A stretch of DNA of 64,000 bases, from the NCBI GenBank assembly GCA_973895155.1, contig OZ316892.1, positions 11,904,001 to 11,968,000 on the forward strand. Direction: 5' to 3'. Source of the DNA: Marsupella aquatica (lineage: Eukaryota > Marchantiophyta). Numbering within the stretch: the first letter of the stretch is position 1; the number at the start of each line of letters is the position of its first letter. A program made the position numbers and the translations under genes. The notes below the pieces were generated by a model. That model was not told where the DNA came from. It worked only from the letters and a program-made list of their open reading frames with translations, and searched no databases. Shown here in pieces: positions 10,613 through 20,337 of this stretch.

Positions 10613-12833
10613 CGGTTTTGGAGGGGCCCCATGGTTTCCCCTCTCGATTTGCAGGAGCCGTTGATTTCTAGATCCAATGGCCTACAAATGCCCGAGTTTA
10701 GGGTAACCTATTATCAACGAGAGGAGGGGGGCAAAAGGCATAAGGGCACTAGGGCCCACGGGAAGCATGACTGCGCGGGAGGACCTTCATTTCGAAAAAT
10801 GTTTCTGCTGCGTTGAGATTGAGTTGCAGCCGCAACATTGGAGAGGAGGCCGTCGAGTGTGTTGGAGGTCAAGAACTATTGCAAGGCTGCATTGGAGAGG
10901 AGGCTAGAGGTCGAGAACTGCTGCGGTTGCATTGGAGAGGAGGCCAAAGGTGGAGAGGAGCTGCTGCTGCAGCATTCAAGAGGTGTTGTGGACTTGCCAT
11001 TTTTGTGCATCACTTGCGGCTCAAGTTTCAGTTTGCTTTGAGCTTTTGCTTGTTGTTTTCTTCTGATGTAGTTTGCTGACATTTGAATAGGAGGAAGGCG
11101 ACGCTGGAAAGAAACAGTGGGAGGACGTCGCTGCCTGGCTGGACATTTGGATCGAGGTCATTGTGGAGGTCACGATTGAATCTCGGATTAAATCATTGAT
11201 CGTCATCCTGATCGTCGTGTGTGGTTCTTCACTTTGCAGCTTGCTATAGCCTGGAGGACGGCTACTCTTCAGAGAACAGCATTAACAAGTAAGTGCCCAA
11301 AATGCTGAGGACTTGCGCTTTCTGCCTCCCATATGCAAGCTTCACAGAAATTGACGTCTCTACCATGATACCCTGGCTTGCTGATTGAGCTCGCTCGCTG
11401 CCTTGTTTGTATGTTTTTCTTTCGCATGTATTAGGAGGACGACAATGCTGGTTGGAGGACTATTGTTGCCGGTTGTGTAGCTGCGTCACATTGGAAGACA
11501 AGGACGGTCCGGAAGGGACGCTCGGCGAGGGCGGAGGTGAGGGTAGAAGAGCGTTACATCTAGTACCAGGTTTGAATCTGGCTCCTTGTCCAGGTTGCAA
11601 TTGAAAGTTTCCTAGACAACCAAGTCCACATTGTCTGTGTGCTTGCATTGCCTACTCGCATTGAAAAGAGCTAGTCTAGAATGTTACGTAGCTATTTCTT
11701 TTGTAGTAGTAGCCAAGCGGAATCCACAGAAGAGGCTTCCAATGTAGTATGCGACGGTCTGTACACATTGTTGTTGTGCTGCATTCATAATCGTTGCTCG
11801 GACCTGGGTTTGGTCAGGTCTTGCAGAAGTTTTGGTTAGGTCCTGGCTGTGGAATTTTTCTGCATCTTGCTTCTGTTGAACTGTCAAACTGAGGATTTTG
11901 TGTCTTGCATAGGATCTTCCTGATCTATGGAGCTCGTTTTGCTTGCCTCTTATCGGAAGCAATTGGATTGAATGTCTTGTATTCCCTTCCCGGTTGTTGC
12001 TTCTGAACTTTGGCCAATAGGCTTCTTTGTGGTAGGCCGCCTTGAAATTGCCTTGAAATTGGCCGGTTGAAAAGCTTTGAAGGAGGTGGAGCGACTGTGA
12101 CCTTTTCCAGTGTTGTTACTACCAAATTTCCACTGCGAGGTATGTATGTGGTAATTAATTGATGTCGATAGCAAATAGTTCAGTCTTGTTTGCTGTTAAG
12201 TAGGTTGAGTTCACTTCAGTTTACTAGATAGACAGACCCTCAGAGTTAAGCAAATACTTAAGTTCGAGGAAGCTTGTTGGTAGTAAGACTGTGAACAATG
12301 TCATAGCGCAGGTCAACATTATTGTCTGCAAGGGCTTCATTCTGAATTTTCTGCTCCACTGTTGTCCTTGTAGGGCGAGGCAAGTTCACTTACTGGTGGT
12401 GGGTCTCGGATCGTGTTGTTTAGGGTTGTATTCTATATTGGTGTTGTGCAGAAAACAACATACTTCAGGTGTGGATCTCCCTTCTTTTCAATTAATTATG
12501 GTCTGGTGTATGTACTATAGATGAAGTTGTGTAGTATTATAATTCAACTGTTTGACTGATTTGAATGTACAGAGACAGGACAGTGGACCGATCTAGGGGA
12601 ATGGACACTTGTTTCATGGATATGCATTTTTACTCTCATTTTTACTGCGCTGGTGAGTTGCTGATATGTTTTAATTGTGCACTATGGAATGTGTAGATTC
12701 ACACAATCTTGGGTGGTGAGCAGGAGTTCGGGTTCTCATTCGACTACAAAAGTTGTGGGGAGCCTAGGATCCAAGTAATCTCCACTTTGTTGCAGAGGAC
12801 AACAGGGCCTTTAGCTTTAGGGTTGACTGTGCC
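10613..12833. other. upstream stretch with short Gly/Glu-coding repeat
   Basis: A phrase 'cattggagaggagg' recurs at about 10836, 10890 and 10930 in a ~40–54-bp periodic arrangement. The rest has many short frames without recognised domains. Several strings look like 3' splice sites (for example just before 11240), so untranslated or poorly conserved exons of the downstream cluster could lie here, but I cannot establish them. Confidence 0.4.
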
Positions 12834-13301
12834 ATGGGTCGTAGATATGAGTCTGCACCAAAGGTTTTGCCCTGTTCAATTTCGAAGCCAATTTTTGAGG
12901 GTGTGAATGCCTTCTTAGTTCCAAATGAATTTTCAAGAGCTCGTTTTGAAGTTTTCCATAGAAAGCTAATTGAACGTCATGGTCAGCTTTGCACTGTTGC
13001 TTCCAGCAACACCACTCACATTGTTGCTGGTTCTTGGAGAGCAGTCATGTCCAAGTGGACATGGTCTGGTGTTAATTCCCTCATTCAAGAGCAGGCATTG
13101 AAAGTTGTCTCATTTGAATGGATGTGCGAATCCCTCAAAGCAGGAGTCCTATTGGAAGAAGGCCCTTTCAACTTAATGTTGACTGAGGTAGAGTCTGAGG
13201 TAGATTGCGCTAAGAGAAAAGTAGAACAGATTGAACAGGATAAGGCAGGTTCAGTTTGGAGAAGTATAAACTTGATCATGCCAAAACGTAAATGTGTGTA
13301 G
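12834..13301 (+). CDS. BRCT-domain protein, short
   Basis: A 155-codon frame from ATG 12834 to TAG 13301 reads as a BRCT domain. It has an opening hydrophobic strand (IFEGVNAFLVPNEF), a basic helix (RARFEVFHRKLIERHG), a 'TTHIVAG' strand like the THVF/THLI motif of BRCTs, and the diagnostic tryptophan helix VVSFEWMCESLKAG near residues 100–115. The pattern is closest to single BRCTs of the DNA polymerase X type. BRCTs bind phosphoproteins or DNA ends in repair. The polymerase or other domains of such proteins are absent. An AATAAA lies at about 13342, ~40 bp past the stop, fitting a gene end. Neighbours are a Cys-rich ORF, an ADD/PHD ORF and a transposase-like gene, all on the same strand. More 5' exons are possible. 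Confidence 0.6.
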   Translation: MGRRYESAPKVLPCSISKPIFEGVNAFLVPNEFSRARFEVFHRKLIERHGQLCTVASSNTTHIVAGSWRAVMSKWTWSGVNSLIQEQALKVVSFEWMCESLKAGVLLEEGPFNLMLTEVESEVDCAKRKVEQIEQDKAGSVWRSINLIMPKRKCV

Positions 13302-13589
13302 CTTACTGTAAATGTAACCTCTGCTCAGTCTTGGAGCAATTTAATAAAGCGTTGCTTGCTGCAATTCTTTGCAGATCCGCTGTTTGGTTCTTGGAGCACT
13401 ATGTAGTTCCTTTGTTTTGTGTAGGTTTTTAAAGATTAGTTGCTTCTCTTTTTTGTGCAAGGACATTCTAGCGCAAGGCAGAAAGTGTGGAAGTTCTTGG
13501 TCCAAGCAAAGGTCGGCCCCTGTACCCTATTTGTTGTGGCCTTGTGATTTTGTTGGAGTGAGCACAATCTCAATCTAGGTGCACTAAAG

Positions 13590-14120
13590 ATGGTTGTGAC
13601 ACGCAGTGCATTGTCTGAATATCATCAACAGAAGGGTGAGCAATTTCGTGTGAAGATGATTCACAATGGGGTCGTGCCTGCAGACTGTGTTGTGACGTGG
13701 GGCTATCCAAGTCTGCCTCGCAACCATTATAGGAGGCTGAATACATCCCCACTAGTCCCAAACAGTATCCGTCTAGTTAAACAAACACTTGGGGTGTTGG
13801 ATGAGGACTGTGTCTTCCTGGAGGCTTGTCTCCATTGTCACACCCATACATGTGATCGTTGTAGGGGAGGTCACTCAAACATAGTGCAAACTTTTGCACA
13901 GTACATGGCAAGAATGGCATGGGGTGGTTGCCTAGCATGGAATACTTGTCATTTCATCAATGATTGTGTCTGTGGTGGGACACGTCCAGGTTCTGCCTGT
14001 GATGATGATGCACATTCAAGTTGCTGACTTCTAATCTGCATTCCTCATATTGCAGGATGGATCAAAGGAGCCCACAGGGAAGTGATGCCCCTGGTGGAGG
14101 CTACTGGCTGTGATTGCTAG
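13590..14120 (+). CDS. Cys/His-rich hypothetical protein
   Basis: The unspliced frame 13590–14027 gives 145 residues with many Cys and His near the C-terminus (HCHTHTCDRCRGGH, then WNTCHF and CVCGG), suggesting metal binding. An alternative model removes a 66-bp intron (13990–14055, donor CCAG|GTTCTG, acceptor tgcag|GATGG) and stays open to a TAG at 14120, giving 154 residues. No known family recognised. It lies between the BRCT and ADD/PHD ORFs on the same strand and may be an exon of a larger gene with one of them. Which splice form is real cannot be told from the sequence. Confidence 0.4.
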
Positions 14121-14195
14121 TGGACTGTTGCTCCTTCTGGTACATCACATGCCTGTCCCTAATTTTTGAAGGTAATTTTGCAGATCTTGTTCAGC

Positions 14196-14744
14196 ATGGC
14201 ACACATCGCTCGTCAGTTGCTGGATCCAAGATTTGGGCATAGGGAGCACCTTCGTATGGATCCCCCTTGCTGTTTTGAATGTGACGAGGGAGGAACTGTT
14301 TTGTTCTGTGATGGCCCTTGTGGTCGCCATTTTCATTATGTAGTTGATGGCCACAACCCTGATGAAGAAGATGGCCATGGACCTACATGTCAGCGCATTG
14401 TCATTTCCAGAGGTCATGATTGGGCTGCAGCTTGGCTCTATGATCTCTGTCAGCAAAACAGAGGAAGATGTTTTGGTTGTGGGCTCCTTGGCAGAACCTT
14501 GAGACCCAGCACAGACGAGCCCCTTGTGGTCCAGTGTTCTCATGATGATTGCTACTCATTTTACCAAGTGGGTTGCCTCCGGACACTTCTGCGATTGGGG
14601 GAAATGCCATTCACCCGCCATCCAGATAACCCTGACGCACATCCCGATGCTTTTATATGCCCACGACATTACTATGAGGTCTGTAAGGAGTATCGGGAGG
14701 GCATTTGGGACTTTGTCCAATATCGTAGATGCCCTCGTGCATGA
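14196..14744 (+). CDS. ADD/PHD-like zinc-finger protein, EDM2-type
   Basis: The 182-codon frame starts at ATG 14196. A 3' splice site (ttttgcag) lies just upstream, so it may be an internal exon. It contains a PHD opening (CFECDEGGTVLFCDGPCGRHFHY). After a CQ segment comes a second metal cluster (CFGCG…VVQCSHDDC…FYQVGCL) and a closing CPRHYYEVC. This compound array, where a PHD finger is followed by a second C4/C3H cluster and a CP-x-H-x4-C end, matches the extended PHD of plant EDM2-like proteins and is ADD-like. Such modules read histone H3 tails and link chromatin state to transposon silencing. The rest of EDM2 (methyltransferase-like region) is absent. Family assignment is by motif order, from memory. 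Confidence 0.6.
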   Translation: MAHIARQLLDPRFGHREHLRMDPPCCFECDEGGTVLFCDGPCGRHFHYVVDGHNPDEEDGHGPTCQRIVISRGHDWAAAWLYDLCQQNRGRCFGCGLLGRTLRPSTDEPLVVQCSHDDCYSFYQVGCLRTLLRLGEMPFTRHPDNPDAHPDAFICPRHYYEVCKEYREGIWDFVQYRRCPRA

Positions 14745-15219
14745 TGTCGTGATGAAGGACCAACAACAGACAGGCACTTGAGGAGAGGGGTGAGGGGCCG
14801 AGACACCTGGGACATTGGACAGTGGCGCATGATTTACTGTAATCGCCATGTCATTCCAGAGGGTTCTGATATCCCTAGTACCCATGACTAGACACATCAT
14901 GACTGCTACAAATTCCACCATCTTACAAACTTCAACCTTTTTTGTAGTGGACCCATAAGACAACCTAAATTATATGAACTTAAGTATTTGGTTGAATGCT
15001 ATGGACTTAAGTATTTCGATGAATGAAAGGGACCTAAGTATTTGGTTGTCAAACAAAATGGAATTTTGATGAATTGAAATGGACTACAATAGATTGAGTG
15101 TACAGATGACATTGTGAATGGTTGTCTTGAGTCCTGATCTTTTTCCATGTCTGTCCATTGTTGTATGACAGGTTCATCTACCTAATCCCTCTCCCTCACA
15201 GCCTGTATAACTGTCCATC
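14745..15219 (+). other. gap between ADD/PHD ORF and transposase-like gene
   Basis: No domain-bearing frame. A strong polypyrimidine-AG (ctccctcacag) ends near 15200, about 20 bp before ATG 15220, consistent with an intron in the 5' leader of the next gene. 'aagtatttggttg' and similar phrases repeat three times near 14980–15050. Confidence 0.45.
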
Positions 15220-18200
15220 ATGGCACACCTAGGCATGAGCTCTGTTAGATTGGTAGAAAAGGGTGAGGAGGGAGGAAAGCCTGATACGCCAATCTGTGTC
15301 ATGTCCTTCAAAGAAGGGCAGACTCTGGCAGATTTTCGTCTAAAATGTGTTGGTGCAGTAGAGTTTGACTTTGATTTTTGGGATGAGAGGTTGCCTGGTC
15401 GAGTCTGGCGCTTTTCAGAGAAGACTGTTGGGGTGACTGAACTTCAAGGGACAATTTACGTCATTGCAGAGTTACCCTCAGTTGCCTCGCCTGTGGAGAG
15501 GGTCACTATTGGTTCCTCTCATTCATCTGCTGCCACTGTGTCCAATGTGGCAGGCACGACTCCATTGTCTCAAGGACAAACACAAGGGGTGCCAGTACAG
15601 GCTACTGTACAGCCTGTCACGGGCTCCTTTGAGTCTCACCTCATGTCTGAGGCTGCATCAAAGGCCTGGAATGATGAGTGGGTGAAGCTACAATCTTGGG
15701 TAAACCAGAAGGGCTTTGGTGAGCACAAGTGGAAAGTGCGGACGTGGGATGAGGGAGGGGAGTGTCGAGGTCATCTAGAATGCTTAGAGTGTAGGGAGAC
15801 TTATGGGAATGCAGCCACTTCACAGGTGCTCAAGTCCATCGCAAATTGCTTTAGCAACTTCAAGACAAAGCACCTGACCAACCCTAAACACAAGGAGAAC
15901 TGGTGTAAGCGAAGGGGTTTAGCTGGAGCTTTGGTGACGGTTGCTGACACTATACAGCAACCACTGTTTGATCATAGTATGCAAATAGGGGCTGGTGTGG
16001 AAATAGTGGGAAAGTTGAATGCAAAGGTAGGTGGGGTGGTAGAAGTGTTCTCTATCACACCATTTCCCACTGATCCAACATTTGCATAGAGGTCATTCCT
16101 GTTTAAGGTCAGATGTACAGTCTGTGGCAAGCTACATACTGACATGTGCCCTAAGAAATCCAATTTGGAACACAATTTAAGGCAACACCTTGTCAGTCGG
16201 GATCATATGGATGCACTTGAGAACGTTGTCACCAGTACCCAAGCTGCACTGAGGGCAGGGAAGAAGGGGAGACCAAGGAAGCCTGATGGTCGTGATCTGT
16301 TTCCATCTCAAAATTCTATTCTGAATTTCTTTAGAGAGGACAGCTCTACTGCAGGGAGCAGTTCAGGCAGAGGTGGGTTGTATTCCTCCATTGAGCCAAG
16401 TTTAAGTTTGCTTTGTTGGGGCCTGTGGGAGTCAGAGGTGAAGTGGACAGGGGATTCTATGGCTGTGAAAGGCATACTTGATGATCAAGAGGGAGGAAAT
16501 GTGTGGGATTGTGACCGTACAACCTGTGCTGAGGTTTTCAATGTAACTAGTCAGTCAGTTGTTGGTATACAGGGTTGTTTTAGGCACAAGCAATGTCACA
16601 GGGTGTCCATTAATGGAGGTGGTTTTCAAAACCTCACTTGCACTCTATGTGATTCTATAAAACATGAAGATGATTTTCGTGGCAGGGTGCACAGGGAAGC
16701 GGAAGCATTAGTGCAGAGAGGAGATAGGACTACACAGGGTGGGATGAGGTTGGCATACTTGACCAAAACCGAACTGAGGGAACATGTTGGTAACCTCACC
16801 ACTCGCTTTAGGAAACAGCGTTGGCTGTTGGCACAACAGGCTCAAAAAATTTGTGCCCTGAGTGTTAGGCGAAAGAAGCTAGAAGATTTATTAGGAGTAG
16901 CCCATGATAGGAAAGATTTAAGACAGTTTTTGAGAAATATTGTGAATGGACATAGATGTGGTGCTTTTGGTGGCAAGGAAGGGTTGTGGGATTTCCTGAC
17001 AGATGTAGCTAAGAACTTGCAGAGAGTTGCTAAGGGTTATCGATACAGTAAGAGAACCAAGGCCTTCTCCCAAGCCATGTTTCAGTTTGGAGGCAGAAAA
17101 GTGGCTCATTGTTTCCAGGCTAACCTAGGTGGTCCAGGTCTGAAGAGCTTGAAACGTGATAGAGCAAAACTCCCACCCTTTAGAGCTGGCATTCGAAAAG
17201 AGATATTCCAGGAGGTGTGTAGAGTACTGTGTGCATCAAAGCAGTCACTTGGAGTTGTAGGAGATGTACCAGTAATGTTTGCTGAGGATGAAACAAGGAT
17301 CAAAGAGAGACCCAGGTTTGTGTTTTTGTCTCTATAGTAAATTAGCTTGTTTTTTTGAATGTGTTGGGTGAGTTTGCATGTCATGAACTGATGTCTGTAT
17401 TCTATTGTGTGTGACAGATGGGAAGCTAAATATGACACCCTCATTGGTTTCTGTGGCCCCTTAGAAGAGCACACATGTTCTTTTGGCTTGGAAGTACTGG
17501 TTGGAGCAGGTACTGAAGGGTATGACAAGATTGTAAGTACTTTTGAGCAATATGCCAAAGGCATGTATGCTAGAGTAATCATTGTCAATCCTCTGCATGC
17601 AAAGATGCCTAAATTGGCATTGTGTGTTCTACCAACATGTAACAAGTTTAGAGCTCCCTGGGTAAGAGAGCATTGGGTGCAGCTGAAGTCCATGTGGGAC
17701 ACACATTGCAGAGACAGTGTTGGTCCTTTGTTGGGCCATGCTAGTGATGGTGATGCTCGTCGTAGGAAATTGATGATGGAAGATTACACTGTTGTGAATG
17801 GTTCCTTTCCTAGGTACAGTGTAGGATGGGTTGGGTGGCAATACTCAATGTCCATACTTCCGAATGGAGATCTATATGGTTTTGGAGACCAAGACCCACC
17901 TCACAATGGCAAGAAGGCAATTAACCCATTGGACCGAGTGTATGTTATGTTAGTTCTTGGTGATCAGCATGCATCTTTGTCATATGTCACATCTGTTTAT
18001 AACCATTATGCAATTCATGAGCATGGTTTGCATTGGGATGATGTGAATAGGACAAATAGACAAAATTGGGCTGGCCCACAACGAATAGCTTCCAGGAGAG
18101 TGCAGGCCTGCCTGTAGCATATGTATGAGCGACGAGATGTTCGTCATGACAGAAGCTTTGGGACCATGATATACTTGGAGGTTTGTGCAGACTACATAGA

Positions 18201-19815
18201 TATTTTCTTCTCTGTTAAGCATGACCTAAGAACCCGTGTTGTCTTGGCATCAAAGGTATCTTGGTTCTTCCGATTGTGGAGGCTATGGTTGAGGTATGGT
18301 GATCATTCTGTGACAGGGAATGCTGGATCTATCACAGAGAAGAACATGATTTCTGTGCAGGCTTTCCATGATATCAACATGTCTTGTCATTTTGTAGTAT
18401 TGTTAATCTGTGCCTTTCGGGACAAGTTCCCATATCTGCAAGTTCCATTTCACTTGCTGGGATCAGATTGTTGTGAGATATTTTTCAGCAAGGTAGGTGG
18501 CATGAGTGGCCATGAGAGAAATTATGACTTTGGATCTCTACTGGACAGTGCAGTGGGACTGAATCAACTAGCTGGATTAGAGTATGGACCAGAGGGATTG
18601 AAGATACGTCGATCACATGATAAACAGGATCATGTTTGGGCAACTTTACATCCTCTGGATGAAGGAGAACAAGCTCCAAATTTATTTGATTACTCTGCAG
18701 TTCAGACTAATGAGCTGGTTGTTGATGCTCTAAAGGAAGGTTTGCAGGAAGCAAAGGATTTGTTGTGCAAGCTGAACATGTCACCAAGGAGTTCTTTGCC
18801 AGCAGCAAAAAGACGATGGTGGGTTTATCCTTGGGAGGTGGAGGCAGAGACTTGGCCGGATACAAGTGTCATGAAAGAGGTTGTGTTATGTGATGATGCT
18901 GAAGACACAATTGAGCATCGATCTACTGTAGGCCCTAGACCTGAGCCCCCAATTGCAGAGTTTCTAGAGTTTGAAGATCCTGAAGAAGATCTCAATCGGA
19001 TTGATTCATGGGACACTCTGGACAGTCAGGATTGTATTGAGCCACTAACAGTTGAAGATTGTTCGATTGAGGTGGACACTAACCCATTTTGTGAGATGGA
19101 GACACTAGGACATGAAGTAAGGCATGTCTTGGCTGGAGTTCAAGCAGACTTAACTGATGTGCAGACACCCCGGTCAGTAGTGTCTACTGTAACTTATGAG
19201 GGAAGGACTATCTACAAGTCCACTCTTGTGAGTCAATTGTGCTGCAATCCTTTCATGTCAAAGGATAGGCTAACTAGGATAGCCCAGAAGACCTATTACA
19301 CTACTGGTAAGGAGAAGGAAAATGGTGACTCTGTGACTTGTTTGGTTGACATTGGTACTGATATAGCAGTTTTGTTTGAGTCTGTTGCAGAGGTTGGTCC
19401 TTCTACCAGATCATCCAAGTCAAAGAAGAGGAAGGGAATAGATAAAGGGCCTATTGTTGACGCAACATCTGCAAAGAAAGAATATTGGTTGGGTAGGATT
19501 GAGTTTATGATATAGAAGAATGGCTCCCATTGGGTCAGACGTCGGAAAGCAATAGATCTGTTGGACAGACCTGTACCTACAGTTGGACAGAGTGGAAGTG
19601 TGTGCCGCCTGCAGTGTAATTGGTACAAATCTACTGGTAACAACAAAACTTTGTTCACTTATGATGCAACACATGGACAATGGATTGATATTGAGATGGT
19701 AATTTCAAATGTGAACTTGACAATGAAGTCTGGGATAGTTGATAGAGTGTATGTACTAGATGCAAGTGACTTGCAGGCTTTGACTACATACATTCAAAGT
19801 GTGAGTAAATTGTGA
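15220..19815 (+). pseudogene. large DDE-transposase-like gene with two internal TAG stops
   Basis: Proposed exons are 15220–16026, 16090–17315 and 17418–19815. The introns are 63 and 102 bp with good GT–AG ends, and the phases join. The product would be ~1,476 residues, interrupted in frame by TAG at 18115 and 19513 but by no frameshift. In order: a BED-like finger near 190–240 (CLEC … KHLTNPKH); a second Cys/His finger (CTVCG … HNLRQHL) across the first splice; an AT-hook (KKGRPRKPDGR); then a conserved core. Candidate catalytic acids are D~669 in FAEDETRI, D~788/790 in ASDGDARRRK, and E~1031 in SDCCEIFFSK. A basic NLS-like stretch (KSKKRKG) lies near the C-terminus. The layout suits a cut-and-paste transposase with a long insertion before the last acid. 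I cannot place it in a named superfamily. It could also be a domesticated host gene if the TAGs are read or edited. Confidence 0.6.
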
Positions 19816-19904
19816 TATATAATTGACTATTGTTTATTAAAAGTAGTTTGTTGTGTGTGTATGTGATGCATGTGTAGGGTTAGTGGGAGGGAGTAGAGTA
19901 GGGG

Positions 19905-19963
19905 ATGGCGGATTGGCAAATTGAGATTTATGCTCAATCAGGGGTTCAATTCCCCTCCGTCAT
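19905..19963 (+). other. 59-nt D-armless tRNA-like structure
   Basis: All stems can be drawn by eye. The acceptor is ATGGCGG (19905–19911) with CCGTCAT (19957–19963), 7 pairs with one G·U. The anticodon stem TTGAG/CTCAA is 5 perfect pairs closing a 7-nt loop ATTTATG. The T stem AGGGG/CCCCT is 5 perfect pairs closing a 7-nt loop TTCAATT. Box B (GGTTCAATTCC) matches the pol III consensus at all but one position. Only 9 nt lie where the D arm should be, and only 2 nt in the variable region. The loop centre would give anticodon UUA, which pairs with stop codons. Most likely a decayed tRNA, tRNA-derived element or chance-assisted remnant rather than a working tRNA. Confidence 0.45.
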
Positions 19964-20013
19964 GTGGACATCATCATGCAGGAGTCTGTGAAACAAGGTA
20001 GAGTACCGATGCC

Positions 20014-20052
20014 TTGAATAGGCAACCTATGGTGTTCGGTTACCTATTCATA
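20014..20052. repeat. imperfect hairpin
   Basis: TGAATAGGCAACC and GGTTACCTATTCA are complementary over 13 bp with one mismatch, separated by a ~10-nt loop. It lies about 200 bp past the end of the transposase-like frame and could mark a transcript or element end. Confidence 0.6.
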
Positions 20053-20337
20053 GTATCTGGCACCCACCATGCTTCACTATTCAAGAGTGAAAACTACAAG
20101 TTGGATGATGATGAATGCAATTTACAAGATATTCAGCTTCATGATGTAAATTCATTGAATGTATTGGAAATGCGCATCAATTTGCACAAATGGCTCTACA
20201 TTATTGAGGTACTTTACTTTTCTTAATAGGCATTTTTTAAATCATCATAAAACTTTCCATAAAGTTTTATAGGGGTAAACAATTCAAAAAATGGTCGCTT
20301 TTCAGAAAGTAAGGGAGTGGGGAAAAAAAAAATTCAC

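Noticed and set aside
16087-16089. A third TAG stop in the transposase-like gene
   Set aside because: It is the last codon of a well-formed 63-bp intron (AAG|GTAGGT … ttgcatag|AGG), so it is probably spliced out.
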